Origin: Augochlora pura
Taxonomy: Eukaryota; Arthropoda; Insecta; Hymenoptera; Halictidae
DNA: 64,000 nucleotides
Reading direction: 5' to 3'
Assembly (NCBI RefSeq): GCF_028453695.1
Contig: NC_135781.1
Coordinates: 1,612,001 to 1,676,000 of the forward strand
Shown: positions 11,690 through 23,335 of the stretch, in pieces
How the letters are laid out: each line of letters opens with the position of its first letter
Position numbering within the stretch: position 1 is the first letter of the stretch
Notes under the pieces: model-generated
What the model saw: only the letters and a program-made list of their open reading frames with translations
What the model was told of the DNA's origin: nothing
Database searches by the model: none
Program-made: the position numbers and the translations under genes

Positions 11690-12290
11690 TTGAAAGTGTT
11701 TTTGCGTAGGCAAAATTCGTTCGAAATTTGGTGAACTTTGACTGGCGATTATTTCGCGAAAAATCGTTGGAGGCTGATGAAATTTTTTTTAAATTGAAGC
11801 TTGAAGTATTTGCTTTGAAATAGTGTTCTTTGATTTTTTGTTGCGCGGAATATTGTTATTGTAATAATGTAAGAGCTTGGGTTTGTCGCGTTGAAAATTG
11901 GCGAGTTTGACGAAGTGTGCGGGCTTTGTAGAATTTTTTGCGGAGATTTAGTTTATGGGAGGATAAAGTTTGATCTTTTATCTTTAATTTAAAAAAAGAG
12001 GAATGGAGCTGCGATTTTTTTTAGCGAAGATATAGCTGTTTAAAGAGACCCCTGTATCATCGTCGATTCAGGAAAAGTCATCGTATATTGTAAGGGTAAC
12101 TTTAAAATACTGTAACTTTGTAACAAAAAATCGCAGCCGAGTTTATTTTACCGTAAATTAAAGGGGAAGGATCGAACTTTATTATAGTCAAAACGGCATT
12201 TCCTAAAAAAATTTTGCTAGGTCTGTGCATTTCGTCAAACTTGGCGAAAATCGAAGTGCTCAATATTAGAAAATTGCGAAAAAATAAATT
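11690..12290. repeat. Family A modular repeat, inverted-pair copy
   Basis: This is a long imperfect inverted repeat centred near 12072. The 37-base core begins GCTGCGATTTTTTTTAG at 12008-12044 and reappears inverted at 12101-12137, with a 56-base spacer. Outside the cores, arms carry matched AGTTTGATC-type and GATCGAACTTTATT-type modules, then TTTGTAGAATTTTT against AAAAATTTTGCTAGG. No open frame is present. Confidence 0.8.
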
Positions 12291-12840
12291 CTAGAAGTTA
12301 GTTATCCTCGAATCAACGTTAATAATAGTTAATTAAGAACTAGAAAGTTCAAAAAACAATACTAATTACTAATCGATCCGCGGAATGGTATTCTAACCTC
12401 AAAATTACGTCATCTTTACGCGAAAAAGTAAAAATACGTCCGCGCTATGTTCCGTTCATTAAACGATAAATTATTAGATAGCTTATTATTTTCTTTCAGA
12501 ATTTCAACGAATCGCCACCGTTTCGCAAGGAAATCGTTAACTGCAGTTGCGAGCGGGGTTTCGTCCGGCGTGCATTAGCGCGATTAAAAATGTGTACGGT
12601 TTCAATTTGGCCGGGGCCGAATGCGGGGCCAGCTTAGCAGGTTTGCCAGGGGATTATAGTGGCTTACTCACTATCGTTGCCCCAATTATATAGAATCCGG
12701 CGCGCTTGATACGCGATCTACGATCCTCGAGGAATTTCCGAACAAAGTTTCGACGAAAAGCGAATTTCGCTCGACGACAAAACTTTGATGTACGGGGCAA
12801 CCGGGCAATTAATACCGCGGCAAGGAAACCGGCGGATTTC
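12291..12840. other. No gene recognised
   Basis: AT-rich then CpG-rich single-copy-looking DNA leading toward the nAChR exon. No splice-bounded open segment with a signal peptide was identified. Confidence 0.45.
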
Positions 12841-13016
12841 GAAGAATCTCGGACGTTGTCTTATAAAACATAAAATCGAAAAAATGCACGGGCTTTGTAA
12901 AATTCTTTTTTTGAGACGCCATTTTAACTATAATAAAGTTTGGTTCTTTCTCTTTAATTTCAGGTGAAATAAACTAAGCTGCGATTTTTTGTTACAGAGA
13001 TACAGTATTTTAAATA
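12841..13016. repeat. Family A single-arm copy
   Basis: The order is GCACGGGCTTTGTAAAATTC, then ATAATAAAGTTTGGTTC, TTTAATTTCAGGTGAAATAA and GCTGCGATTTTTTGTTACAG. This matches one arm of the copy at 11690-12290. Confidence 0.75.
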
Positions 13017-13017
13017 A

Positions 13018-13170
13018 CAATATAAATTATTGTAATATGATTAGAATAACAATATAAATTATCGTAATATTATTACAATAACAATATAAATTACTGTAAT
13101 ACTATCACACTAGCAATATAAATTATTCTAATACCATTGCAATAACAATACAAATTATTCTAATAATAAT
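13018..13170. repeat. 32-base minisatellite, about five copies
   Basis: The word CAATATAAATT (CAATACAAATT in the last copy) starts at 13018, 13050, 13082, 13114 and 13146, an exact 32-base period. It abuts the family A copy and ends 190 bases before the nAChR exon. Confidence 0.9.
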
Positions 13171-13358
13171 AATACTGTATGCGAGTAATATCAAACCAAT
13201 GATCGGGTCATTTACGACCCGCCGTAACATTAACGATACTTTACCGTCTACCTAGAACAGTTCACGTTAACGGGTTGCTCGACGAGATTGCTCGAAAGTC
13301 TCCGTGAAATTTGGCTCCTCCCCCGCCTCTCACCTCGAATAATTTGTTCTGGTTGCAG

Positions 13359-13498
13359 AAAGCCTGTGCGGACGCCATGAGAAACGTTTATTGAATGAGC
13401 TTCTGTCGTCGTACAACACCTTGGAGCGGCCGGTCGCGAACGAGAGCGAGCCTCTCGAGGTGAAATTCGGCATCACGTTGCAGCAGATCATAGACGTG
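13359..13498 (+). CDS. nAChRalpha6: Nicotinic acetylcholine receptor alpha6-like subunit, coding exon 2
   Basis: This exon encodes the N-terminal start of the extracellular ligand-binding domain of a cys-loop, acetylcholine-gated cation channel subunit of the neuronal plasma membrane. It is preceded by a polypyrimidine-poor but valid acceptor (GGTTGCAG) and ends in GTG followed by the donor GTAAGT. It reads 2 bases of a split codon plus 46 codons. The motif HEKRLLNELL is followed by SYNTLERPVANESEPLEVKF and then GITLQQIIDV, the hallmark of insect alpha5/6/7 subunits. The residues S-L-C-G before HEKRLLN favour alpha6 over alpha7. NES is the conserved N-glycosylation sequon. The 140-base length and the phases (1 in, 0 out) are those usual for this exon. 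A preceding G would make the split codon Glu. The signal-peptide exon is not visible upstream, so the protein start is outside the window or in a short unrecognised exon. Family is near certain; the alpha6 paralogue is likely. Confidence 0.93.
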
Positions 13499-14464
13499 GT
13501 AAGTGATTTTCTTATCACGTGTTGTAAACTCCATCGACAGAAAGTCCAAGTGGTTCGCGTCTTCGGTACGGAATATGTACAGAAGAGGTGAGGAACCGTG
13601 CGCGGCAATAGCCGACATTGGCTTTTCTGGTTGTCTTAAGAGAATCGCATTAGAGAGGATCCACGTCGGAAGCATTTTCGCTTCCCATCGCAAGCACAAT
13701 GCGGTCTCGTGGATTCCGTATACATACGTATACGCGCGCGCTCGTCTTACCCCATCGATGGAACTCCACCGATATGAAAGATTTCTATTATGACCCGTCT
13801 CTTTCCTTTTCTTTCGCCACATATGAGAGAAGTTACCTGAATCGTATATGAATGCTGTCTGTTACCGTTCGATCGGATTTCTTTTCTCCTATATTCACCG
13901 TCGTCGTCGCATGCCGCGGAGAAACACGTACCTACCTAGAATCGCGTAATAGTAACGCGGCCGCGGATACACAATGCCTTGAATGACTGTGCGCTCGCAC
14001 GCGCGCGCCAAGTTTATTCTTCGCTCTTTAATGGTGGATGTTATTATTGCTCTATATAGAAAATAATGGTGGATACCGCGAAATACGATATGTGTTATTA
14101 TTGCTATAAATAGAAAATAATGGTGGACACCGCGAAATATGTTATTATTGTTATTTGTATATATATATTTTATACAATTATTTAATATAATTATTTACAA
14201 TATATATTTTAAATAATTGTATATATATATGTATACATATATACAAAGGGAAGCTTTTCTATGAAAGAATATAAGAGTCGCAGTGTCCCGGGTATCATGT
14301 GATATCTGGCGTCTTAAATAGACAATAGATTTATAAAGACTCACCAATCACCGTCACCAAGTTCCATGCAGCAGGATGGTCTTCCGTCTCCTCGATCAAT
14401 CATAGTTTAGCTTCGAGTACATTTATCCTTATCTACGCGACGTTGGACAACTTTGTAGTATCGG

Positions 14465-14770
14465 AGAGCCTGAGAGAAGGAGAGGGAGACTGGGAGAAAG
14501 AGGCAGAGCGAGACTGACAGCTGGAGAGACTAAGAGAGACAGAGAGAGAGAGTGAGAGAGAGAGAGANNNNNNNNNNNNNNNNNNNNNNNNNNNNNNNNN
14601 NNNNNNNNNNNNNNNNNNNNNNNNNNNNNNNNNNNNNNNNNNNNNNNNNNNNNNNNNNNNNNNNNNNAGAGAGAGAGAGAGAGAGAGAGAGACTGAGACA
14701 AAGATTGAGAGTGGAAAAATGAGAGAGAGAAACAGAGAGGAAGAGAATAATAAAGAGAGAGAGTGAGAGA
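14465..14770. repeat. GA microsatellite containing an assembly gap
   Basis: GA-rich sequence flanks a run of N on both sides. A CT tract followed by a TATATA run (14890-14945) lies just downstream. Confidence 0.95.
14568..14667. other. Assembly gap (100 N)
   Basis: Exactly 100 N within the GA tract. A round 100 usually denotes a gap of unknown size, so the true GA array may be much longer and the intron length is uncertain. Confidence 0.98.
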
Positions 14771-14890
14771 GCCGAGCACAGAAGTGACGCATTAAATATT
14801 CACTGTCAATAGCCTCTAATACTTCCCGGCAGTCCCTTTCGCGGCAGAACTGCGACACAGGCGATAGTTGCAAGGCGCAATTTCCGCGAG

Positions 14891-14923
<33 letters not shown>

Positions 14924-14945
14924 GTATATATATAGATATATATAT

Positions 14946-15784
14946 CCCTGTTCCGGTATATTGCGCACCGGAATCTTTGCGTGAACTGCGACGATAAGGT
15001 GTAGCTCTCCGCGAGATTAGCCGGCGGAGTTTTTGCCCTTCGAAATATTGGTCTTATCTAAATGCGAGAACGCTTAACGGGTCACAAGGGGGGTACGTAA
15101 CGAACGACGGTTGTACTCGCGCCAGATTGCGCCGTGTTCTCCATTCTCGCCGCCGTTACGACAACCATCTCTCCTCCGCCTCGTCCTTGCGATTCCATCG
15201 GAAACAGTCACGCGAACGTTCTTGACGCGTGACGGTAAACAGTGAGCGAGCGAAGCGTTCGGACGGCTTTTATCACCTTTTTGTATCATGTCGTGGTAGA
15301 GTCGTTGTGCAGATTTGGAACGAGTATTTAATATATTAGTATTTAATATTAAATATTAATTAATATTAAATTTAATTTGGTAGCGCAAGGGGTAAATATA
15401 ATTTGAAAATAAAATTTTTAAGGGTTGAATTTTTCAATTTTTAATCTGGCATTTTTATCTGAGCCTATAACGTATATTATAATTATACTGACAAAATCAG
15501 TGAAATTAAATGACTATTAAGGCATGTATACTAAATTGACCCATACACGGCTGACCATTCTTACAGCTATACTACTGAAAATATTAAAGAAGAATTCCTT
15601 GCCTTATTCGGGGATTTTTCGAAAAAATATTTTCAAAAATATTTCTTGCAAACTTAGTTTTATAGATCCTGTAAATCGTGAAAGAAATTGTTTAAAACTT
15701 TATAGAGGACGTCGAACTTTGGACATTTCCGATATCGCGTACATGCGTTCGAATTTAGGTTACTATACCCGTGGGAATGCATGG
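14946..15784. other. No gene recognised
   Basis: CpG-rich DNA at 14950-15300, then AT-rich DNA. The 88-codon frame at 15524-15790 overlaps sequence resembling family A flanks (the ending ATGCATGGTATTAAAAA recurs near 16170), so it is not proposed as a gene. Confidence 0.5.
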
Positions 15785-16305
15785 TATTAAAAAACTAGAA
15801 TATAGAGTCGTAAACTAGAGATTTCAAGCTTTAATCTGAAAAAAGAGTTATGGTTTTATGATAGTTTTGAACGGAGTTAGAGTTGTTAAAAGATCGACAA
15901 TTCTTCGGCAAAAATTAGAGGTAATTTAATTTTACTGCCACTAAATGTTTCAAGCTTTTAGTTTGAAATATTGATGAAAATGTATGAATAGGAAAATTGG
16001 AATATGCTATCATAAAGTAGAGACTTTCAGCTTTAATTTCAATAAAGTGCCATTATTTTATCACAACTTTCGACGGAGTTATAATTATTGAAATATTGAC
16101 GACTTGTGGCGCATAAATTCCCGATTCCTTAATTTGACAGACACTCCAATTTTTATTTAAAAAATCAGCAAAAAACGCATAGTATTAAAAATTCGAGTAT
16201 ACTGTCATAAAGCAGAGACTCCCAGCTTCAATTCCAGAAAAATGCCATTACCCTACGATAGCTCCCCGCGGAGTCGCAGCTGTTGAAATATTGACAGTGT
16301 TTCGG
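15785..16305. repeat. Family A variant, about three tandem units
   Basis: The module TAAAGTAGAGACTTTCAGCT, or close variants of it, followed by a TTATTTTA/ACCCTACG-like word and CGGAGTT...GTTGAAATATTGAC, occurs near 15810-15890, 15995-16105 and 16195-16300. Spacing is about 195-200 bases. Confidence 0.75.
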
Positions 16306-17440
16306 TGAAAAACGCATCGATCCTTTCATTTCGCTGTCGCAATTGCGAAAGGAATTCCGTGAATAAAACGAGACTTTTCTGATAAAATATTCCGGCGCAA
16401 TTACAGCCGGTACGCAAACACCGACGGTCCTGTACGACGTTGCAGAGGAGGGCGAAGGTAAACAGAGCGCCGACGAATTCTGATATAAGACGCGCTCTGT
16501 ATGTAAGTACGTGGAACGTAATTATTGCAGACAACAAGCGTCCCTTTGTATCCCGTATTTACCCTTTCTCTCGCGTGTCTCTGCGCCTGTTTACAGTGCA
16601 CACGTACGAAGAGAGAGAGTAGAAATTCTAATGTAGAACCGCCGGGACGAGTTCGTTGCAATTCAATTGAAAGTAATCGCGGGGTCCACGTAAATGCGAG
16701 AAAAAAGGACCGCGGCGTTGGCGCAGGAAAAAAAAGTTTCTCTTTAACGGAGGGAACACTGTATAGAGCGTGCTGCCTGGTGCATAGAGCATCATTAAAT
16801 CCGACGGATTCCCGCTCGTTCGATGCTATTCGACGATGATATCCAACACACGCGGGCTTATCCAAAATATACCTTCACGATGTCAAATCAAAATGTCCCT
16901 AGCAAAATGACGTTCTAAAATTTTCAGAAAAATATCGCTTATTTGAAACACTGTGCTGCGTGTTACAGAATTTTTTCAGATTTTTCGGTCGCAAACCGTG
17001 GTTGTTTTAAATAAAAATCCTAGGAAAGGAAATTGGAAAATTGAAGATACATACATCGAAAACTTTATTTTTAAATTAATTATTTTAAATTAATTTTTAC
17101 AGTACGATTATTTTTATATTAATTAATGCTTCACTGCTTTATTTAATTACTTCATTTTCTGTTTTAATTACTATTAAAACAATTTATTTATCCTTATACA
17201 AGACGAATGTAATTATTACTGAAATGTTTAAAGAAATCGATGCGAATAACAAGATAGAAAATTCCCGCGTCTCCGAAGAAAAATAAAACGTTCGCGAGAA
17301 CTATTAAATAAACAATTAATCAAACTGAAAAATATTCCGGGCGTTCCGAAGCTTTCTTTATCAGGCATCCGAGCGCACTCTCTGTTCTGTACAGCATGTA
17401 AAATTGTCCATCCGTGCCGCGCGTCACACGCGTTGACAAA
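16306..17440. other. No gene recognised
   Basis: CpG-rich DNA at 16306-16850 is open in several frames on both strands but shows no domain or repeated frame bias. AT-rich DNA lies at 16860-17230. Confidence 0.45.
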
Positions 17441-17585
17441 CGAATTCGCAAGAACAGACGTTCCGTTTGTGTATATTTCAGTGACATGCATACATGAGTG
17501 TACGTATGTCTGTATTGCTGTACGTATGTCCTGCATGGATGTACGTCTGTATATATACGGACGTATGTACGCACGTGTATCGGTA
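17441..17585. repeat. GTACGTATGTC simple-sequence region
   Basis: Irregular repeats of TGTACGTATGTC and its near inverse TACGGACGTATGTACG. This accounts for part of the long minus-strand frame at 17228-17800. Confidence 0.75.
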
Positions 17586-17943
17586 GTCGGAACTTTTTTA
17601 ATTGGATATTTCGTGGCGCAGCAACTGAACTCTAGTGGACCAATCTGCACGTGTTGGCCGGAAATCCGTCTGAACTCGTGACCAAAACAGATGGCGCGCG
17701 ATAGCGAACGGAACGGGTGTAGAGGCTCTTGCAATGGAATCGTCGTGTCGTCCGGTTGTCGCTTATGTCCGACGCTTTTTTTCAACGTTTCAAAAACCAT
17801 GGAGAGATTCCTACCAATCGACGACGGAAAAACGTCGTCGCGGTTGCTTGCCTTATTTTCTGTGCTCTTTGGTGTGCCATTTATTGTTTATTATATTTTA
17901 TATACTATATTGTTTATTATATTGTATGATGTCTTTTTAGTAC

Positions 17944-18036
17944 GAAAATCGAATAAATGAGATAAAAATCGAATAAATGAAATGAAAATCGAATAAATGA
18001 GATGAAAATCGAATAAATGAAATGAAAATCGAATAA
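17944..18036. repeat. 20-base minisatellite, about five copies
   Basis: The unit GAAAATCGAATAAATGAGAT (GAAAT in alternate copies) repeats with an exact 20-base period. Confidence 0.95.
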
Positions 18037-18205
18037 ATTGCCAAATAAACAAATTTCCAAATAAACAAATTTCCAAATAAATAAATTTCTATATAAAGAA
18101 ATTGCCAAATAAAGAAATCGTTAACTAAAGAAAGTGCCAAATAAAGAAATTGTTAAATAAACAAATTTCCAAATAAACAAATTATTAAATAAAGAAAGCG
18201 TTAAC
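18037..18205. repeat. 16-18 base minisatellite
   Basis: The unit ATTTCCAAATAAACAA varies to ATTGCCAAATAAAGAA and ATTGTTAAATAAACAA over about ten copies. It directly follows the 20-base array. Confidence 0.85.
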
Positions 18206-21200
18206 CAAAGCATTGACAAGAAAGCGCGTCAGGGTATCCGGGGGAGATCTGTTTCGATATTCCGCGCTTGTTGGGGAAGCGGGAATCGATTGAAAGCAAA
18301 CCAGCGGCCGCGCGCGCGGTGTACAAGATTCGGTTCGGACACGGGGCGGCGGCGGCGGCGGCGGTGAGCCCCGGATAAACTGGCACCGCCGAAATTTATA
18401 GACAAACGTGGACTGCAACTCGATTTTTCCGACGTCGAATTGCGGCGATAGCGCGGAGCCCTTACACGCGCGGCTCCGAATAAAAGTCGAATTTTTCGTT
18501 TGAAAGCTGCGATACCACCCCTATCCCCCCCCCCTCCCACCCTTCCCTTGCCCCGGTTCGCTCTAACTATTTTACCGTGGTTCAATCACGGAAAAGTGAA
18601 AAATCATTTCTGCGAACAGAGCGTAGACAACAGTATAGCGAATCCTATCTCGTTTTACGTTATTATTTATTATTTATTACTTGTATAAATTTTACTATTA
18701 TAATTTAACTATTATAAATCGGTCTTTGATTTATTTTCAACAGATTTATTTTCTATTATTTAATAATTCAATTATCGCGCTTCATGGCGCAATTTTGCAA
18801 TGAAAAATTGACAAAAATTATAGCGTCGCAAAAGAAGAAAAATAACATCGAAAGATTTAGTATAATAATTTTTCAAGATTAGTTAAACATAATACTAATG
18901 GCTTCTTAAGTGTTTATGAAAAATCGAGAGGAATTGCTGACTGGCGTACGGCGAGGCGGTTGAAAAATGAAGGGTTCTCGATGCTCGCGAGAACAAAACC
19001 CGCGGGAACTCCTGGACTGTTGAGTAACGGCGACTTACGGACAGGGTTACGGTGGAAAGCCAGCTCTGTGTAATGAAACCGGTTTTGCTCCACTTAGAAA
19101 TATCTTTCGGGCGCGGTTTCCTCCGTTCGGCGCATCTTCTCTGTTAACAGTGGTAGGAAGCAGCGTCGGATTGAACGAGCCGGGCAAAAAAGATGACACG
19201 CGCGGAGCCAAATAATGGGAAAAGCCGGTGTAATGTGTTTCCCGCCGAAAAAAAGCGCGTCCCCGGAAACTCTGCTGCTTTTAGCGAATGGCATTAATTA
19301 GCGTGTTCGTCGTGCTCGACGAATTACTATTCCACTTTTCGCCCCTCGCTCTCGCGTGTCTCTCCTCTCCTCTACTTTCTCTTCTTTTTTTCGACGGAGA
19401 CCAAGGTGAACCTAATTGTTCGCCCCGGTAATCAGCTCGTTCAGGTATTAATGTTTCACGCTTTAAGCGCGGATTCGTTTCTCCGCCGTTACGGTAATTA
19501 GGTTATGTCGAGTGGTTAGTTTCGGTATTGTAGTGCGACGCGGAGACGAAAATGTTTTTTACATCGCGATTGAATCGGTTGCTTTTTGTTATAGGAGTTG
19601 TGGGTTTTGTCGATTTTTTATGGAATGATTGATTGATAGAACTTCTTTTTTAAGAAATGTTTATGGTGAAGTATAATTGAAAATAAAATCTTGAAATATA
19701 AATTTTCAATATAATCTTGAAATATAAATTATCAACAGAAATTTACAACTTTGCAATATAATCTTGAACTATAAACTTTCAATATAAACTAGGAACTTTT
19801 CAACATAATCTTGAAATACAAACTTTCAACCTAACCTAGCAACACAAAGCTCGCGATACAAGCTGGAACCATAACCTGGCAAAGTTGAACCGGGCAAAGG
19901 CAGAAACAACGTTTATGGAAATAACGAAGGAACGAACGTTGTAAAAGCGACGAAATAAATGCTGCGCTTGGGCAAAACGCGGCACAAAGGTAGTGGGAGG
20001 AGGATCTCGGTTGTCGCAGACACTGGTCGATTGTTTCCCGGAATCCGACTCGAGGATGAAGAGATTTCGAAAATCGTAGCCCGCCGTTGTAACAAACGTC
20101 TGCCGTCGTTCCTCCGCCAATGCGCTGCCAACATTTTCGAAATGTTTACGATTATTCTATCCGCGCGGCGGCCGAGAGGGTCGACGGAACTCGGAAAATG
20201 CACAATATCGGGAACAATGGGTATTGTACATATTTCAATAAGCCGCGAGAGGCGGCCTGGTATTTAGAAATTATTCGCAGAGGCCTATCGACCATGATGC
20301 ACATACTATCGTCGAGAGAAAAAAAAAAACTGTCCCAAGTTCCGCGAACGTTTTAACTCTCGGCCGTCGAACCCCCGAAACGCTCGATCGCCGGTGGATG
20401 CCGGTTTCAGTTTTCCCTTCACTTTTACTTTCGCAACTTCGCGTTTTCGCGTCGATTGCACCCTCGCTTCGAATCTGGAATTGTGGCGATGCGATTGGTA
20501 AATTGGGATTAATATTGGGTGGGGATTTCAGGTTTCAGACATTCGCAGAGACTGCGATGATTTCGAGGCTGTAAAATAATATTTGTGGTAATAATTTTTC
20601 TATTTAGAAAATTGTTAAAATAATTTTTATAGTAATAATGTTTGCATTCGGAAAATTGTTAAAAATGAAACGGTTTCTGCAAGAATTAATATTGTGAGTA
20701 AATTGCACTTTGTTGGGGTTATGGCAAGATTATAACCTAATCTATCACGTTCAAGAATCATTTATATAGTAATAATACTCAGATTTTAAAAATTTTTAAA
20801 AGAGAATTTATCCTCGCAGAATTGCTCCTCCCTTAATAAAAGTCCGAGGCGTTCGAGCGAACCGTATTCAAACCTACCCGAACATTTGAATTTCCGCAGA
20901 ATCAGTGGTGGAGAGAAAAGAGAGAGAGAGAGGAGAGAGTAGAGGCGATTGCGAATCGAAAATCTCGGGCGCCGCGTTATCTCAATTTTCCATCGATCCC
21001 GTGGCGCCCCGCGAATTCAATTTACTTCTTTCGAGTTAATGCGCCGGAAGCGGCGCGAAAGGAGTCTCACGGTTCTCGGTGCCGTGTAGCCTCGTTAACG
21101 TAGCGCCCGGCGTTGCCGCTTTTGACGCTGTTGCCGCTTTTACCGTGCGCGCGAAGAGCTCCGTTCTCCCGCGGAAAACATCGCGCCGAGTTTCTTTTCG

Positions 21201-22300
21201 CCGACGAAGAACTGGAAAAGGGTTCAGAATTCGTGAAGGTAGAAGAGGAGACGGGGGAGAGGGGAGAGCAATGTTGGAGAGGGGAGGCCAATGAAGGAGA
21301 GGGGAGAGTAGGGAAGAAGGCAATGAAAAGTGAAAAGTAAGGACGCAGCGCGGCGTTGCCGGTATTCTTGAACGCGAGCCCCAAAACTAGAAAGAAGTCA
21401 ATTTTCGAGAGAGTAGGAGAAAGGCGAGAGAGGGGAGGGCAATGGTGGAGAGGGAAGGGTTGGGGCGAAGGCAACGAAAAGTGAAAAGTAAGGACGCCGC
21501 GCGGCGCCGGCGAATTTTGCTGATCAGTCTCCTCATTGAAAGCGATGCGCCGCGGCGTCCGCGCGAAAATGGCGCCGAATAACGCGATGAGCGAGCTTTA
21601 CCATTTTATAATTGCGACGCTGATGAAAAAGCTCCTGTGTCGTCACTTTGCGCCGCCTGTGGCCGAGAACCCGCCTTTGAACGGACACACCCGGCACGCG
21701 GCAACGTTGCGCCGCGTGGGCCGGATCCGCGAGGAATTCGGCAACATCGAGCCCTTTACTTTTGAACCGCGAAATTTCTTTTATTAAAAGAATTTTTAAA
21801 AAATTTTAAAAATAGTATAAATATATAATTAACGGCTTATATATTGTACGTTCTCACTATGAATAATTTATAATGAACTATATACATTTTAACTCCGTGT
21901 AACTCAAAAAGGCCCGTTAATAAAGAACAATAATAACAATAATAATAATTAATTTTTATCAATACTTTCTATGATGAAGAAAATTATTCAAATTTTCAAA
22001 TACATACATTTAACATTTTATAGATCATACCTAAATTATACTTACTAAATTATTCAAACTAAATTAAAAAACACACCTCCTCAATATTCTATACATTTCT
22101 AATAAACTATACAAAAATATTTCCAACAAAATTTTCTCAAATCACCAAGTCATCTTTTAGAAAAAATACCGACCACCTCAATGTTATGAATATTAACGCC
22201 ATACTTTTGACTCACTAATGCTATAGCATATAGCATTGAATATAGTCAATATCAAAACGAATCCAACGAGCAGCCACACCATGAGCATTGAACCACCAAT
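18206..22300. other. Noncoding stretch, nothing recognised
   Basis: CpG-rich blocks at 18206-18560, 18950-19560, 19950-20470 and 20860-21780 alternate with AT-rich DNA. There is a C10 run near 18523, a (GGC)n at 18346-18364, and AG-rich duplicated wording GAGAGGGGAGGGCAATG at 21255-21310 and 21430-21475. The paired segments include GGACGC(A)GCGCGGCG after AAAAGTGAAAAGTAA at 21327 and 21478. No exon is supported. Confidence 0.45.
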
Positions 22301-22363
22301 GAAATCATATCAGACAAAGTAAGCGAATTTACAGGGCGCAAACAAGAACGCGCGAGTCACCGT

Positions 22364-22418
22364 GTGGGCGGGGCGTGTGCCAAAGTGGGCGGGGCGTCTG
22401 CCAAAGTGGGCGTGGGGA
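22364..22418. promoter_or_regulatory. Three GC boxes at a 21-base period
   Basis: GTGGGCGGGGCG starts at 22364 and 22385, and GTGGGCGTGGGG at 22406, spaced exactly 21 bases. GGGCGGGGC matches the Sp/KLF GC-box consensus. No adjacent TATA or recognised exon is seen, so function is uncertain; a short minisatellite is the alternative. Confidence 0.5.
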
Positions 22419-22484
22419 CGGAAAATCGGCGGGAAATCTCGATAGATTACTGAACGTGTGACATTCGCGGGGAAGCGACAACGT

Positions 22485-22485
<1 letters not shown>

Positions 22486-22536
<51 letters not shown>

Positions 22537-22550
22537 GAGAGAGAGAGAAA
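22486..22550. repeat. GA microsatellite
   Basis: Near-pure GA run with two AAAGAGAG interruptions. Confidence 0.95.
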
Positions 22551-22929
22551 AGCCGAGAGGACCGGGCAATTTCCATTATGCCGACCATAAATACGGAGAG
22601 TTCATGGTCAAACGGTACTAGCTGTCGGTATATCGAAACGAGATTTACCGTTTTCATTTATCGACCGAGGGGAGGAGGGGTTGGACAACGGTACGTGCCG
22701 GGCGCGCGGTCGGAAATCATTTACAATTCGTTGCCGATCGACTTGTGTGTCCCCCCAGCCCCTGCCCTCTCGATGTTTGCGTATCGTTCGTCGCGTAATT
22801 GCTCACAATTTCTCGATACCCCCCCCCCCCCACACACCCCCCACGTCTCTCTCGACAACGATTTCATTAAGGGCGGAACCCGATTTCGAATATCGGTTAG
22901 AATTTATTTTTTCGATGATTTTGTCGATG

Positions 22930-23335
22930 GACTTTTTCGACATTTTTTTTTTTTGAATATTCGGTATTATTTATTGGACATAGAATATTGTGTATTGTTT
23001 ATTGAAGATTGGATATTGTTTGTCGAAGGTTAAGTAGTATTTGTTGGATATTGATTATTATTTATTGGATATGATTTACTGAATTTCGAATATTATTTAT
23101 CGAACATTAAACGGGCTTTATTGAAGATCGAATATTATTTATTGGATATTCAGTATTGAGAATTAATTATTTAATATTGTATACTATTTATTGAGTATTG
23201 ACTACTGAGTATTATTTATTTGATATTGAATAATGAATATTGAATATTGAATATGGAATACTATTTATTGAGTATGCAATATTAAGTGCTGAATATTGAA
23301 TATTGCCTATTAAATATAAATTGTTGGATATTGCT
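22930..23335. repeat. TATTGAA/TTATTGGATATT satellite-like region
   Basis: Irregular repeats of TTATTTATTGGATATTG and GAATATTGAATATTGAATA. The stretch AATACTATTTATTGAGTATG with AATATTAAGTGCTGAATATT recurs at 24975-25030, and the heptad family appears inverted at 53465-53605. Confidence 0.85.

Noticed and set aside
15524..15790. 88-codon + strand frame
   Set aside because: Its 3' part shares wording with family A repeats and there is no domain.
17228..17800. 190-codon minus-strand frame
   Set aside because: Its middle is the GTACGTATGTC simple-sequence region; the rest has no recognisable domain.
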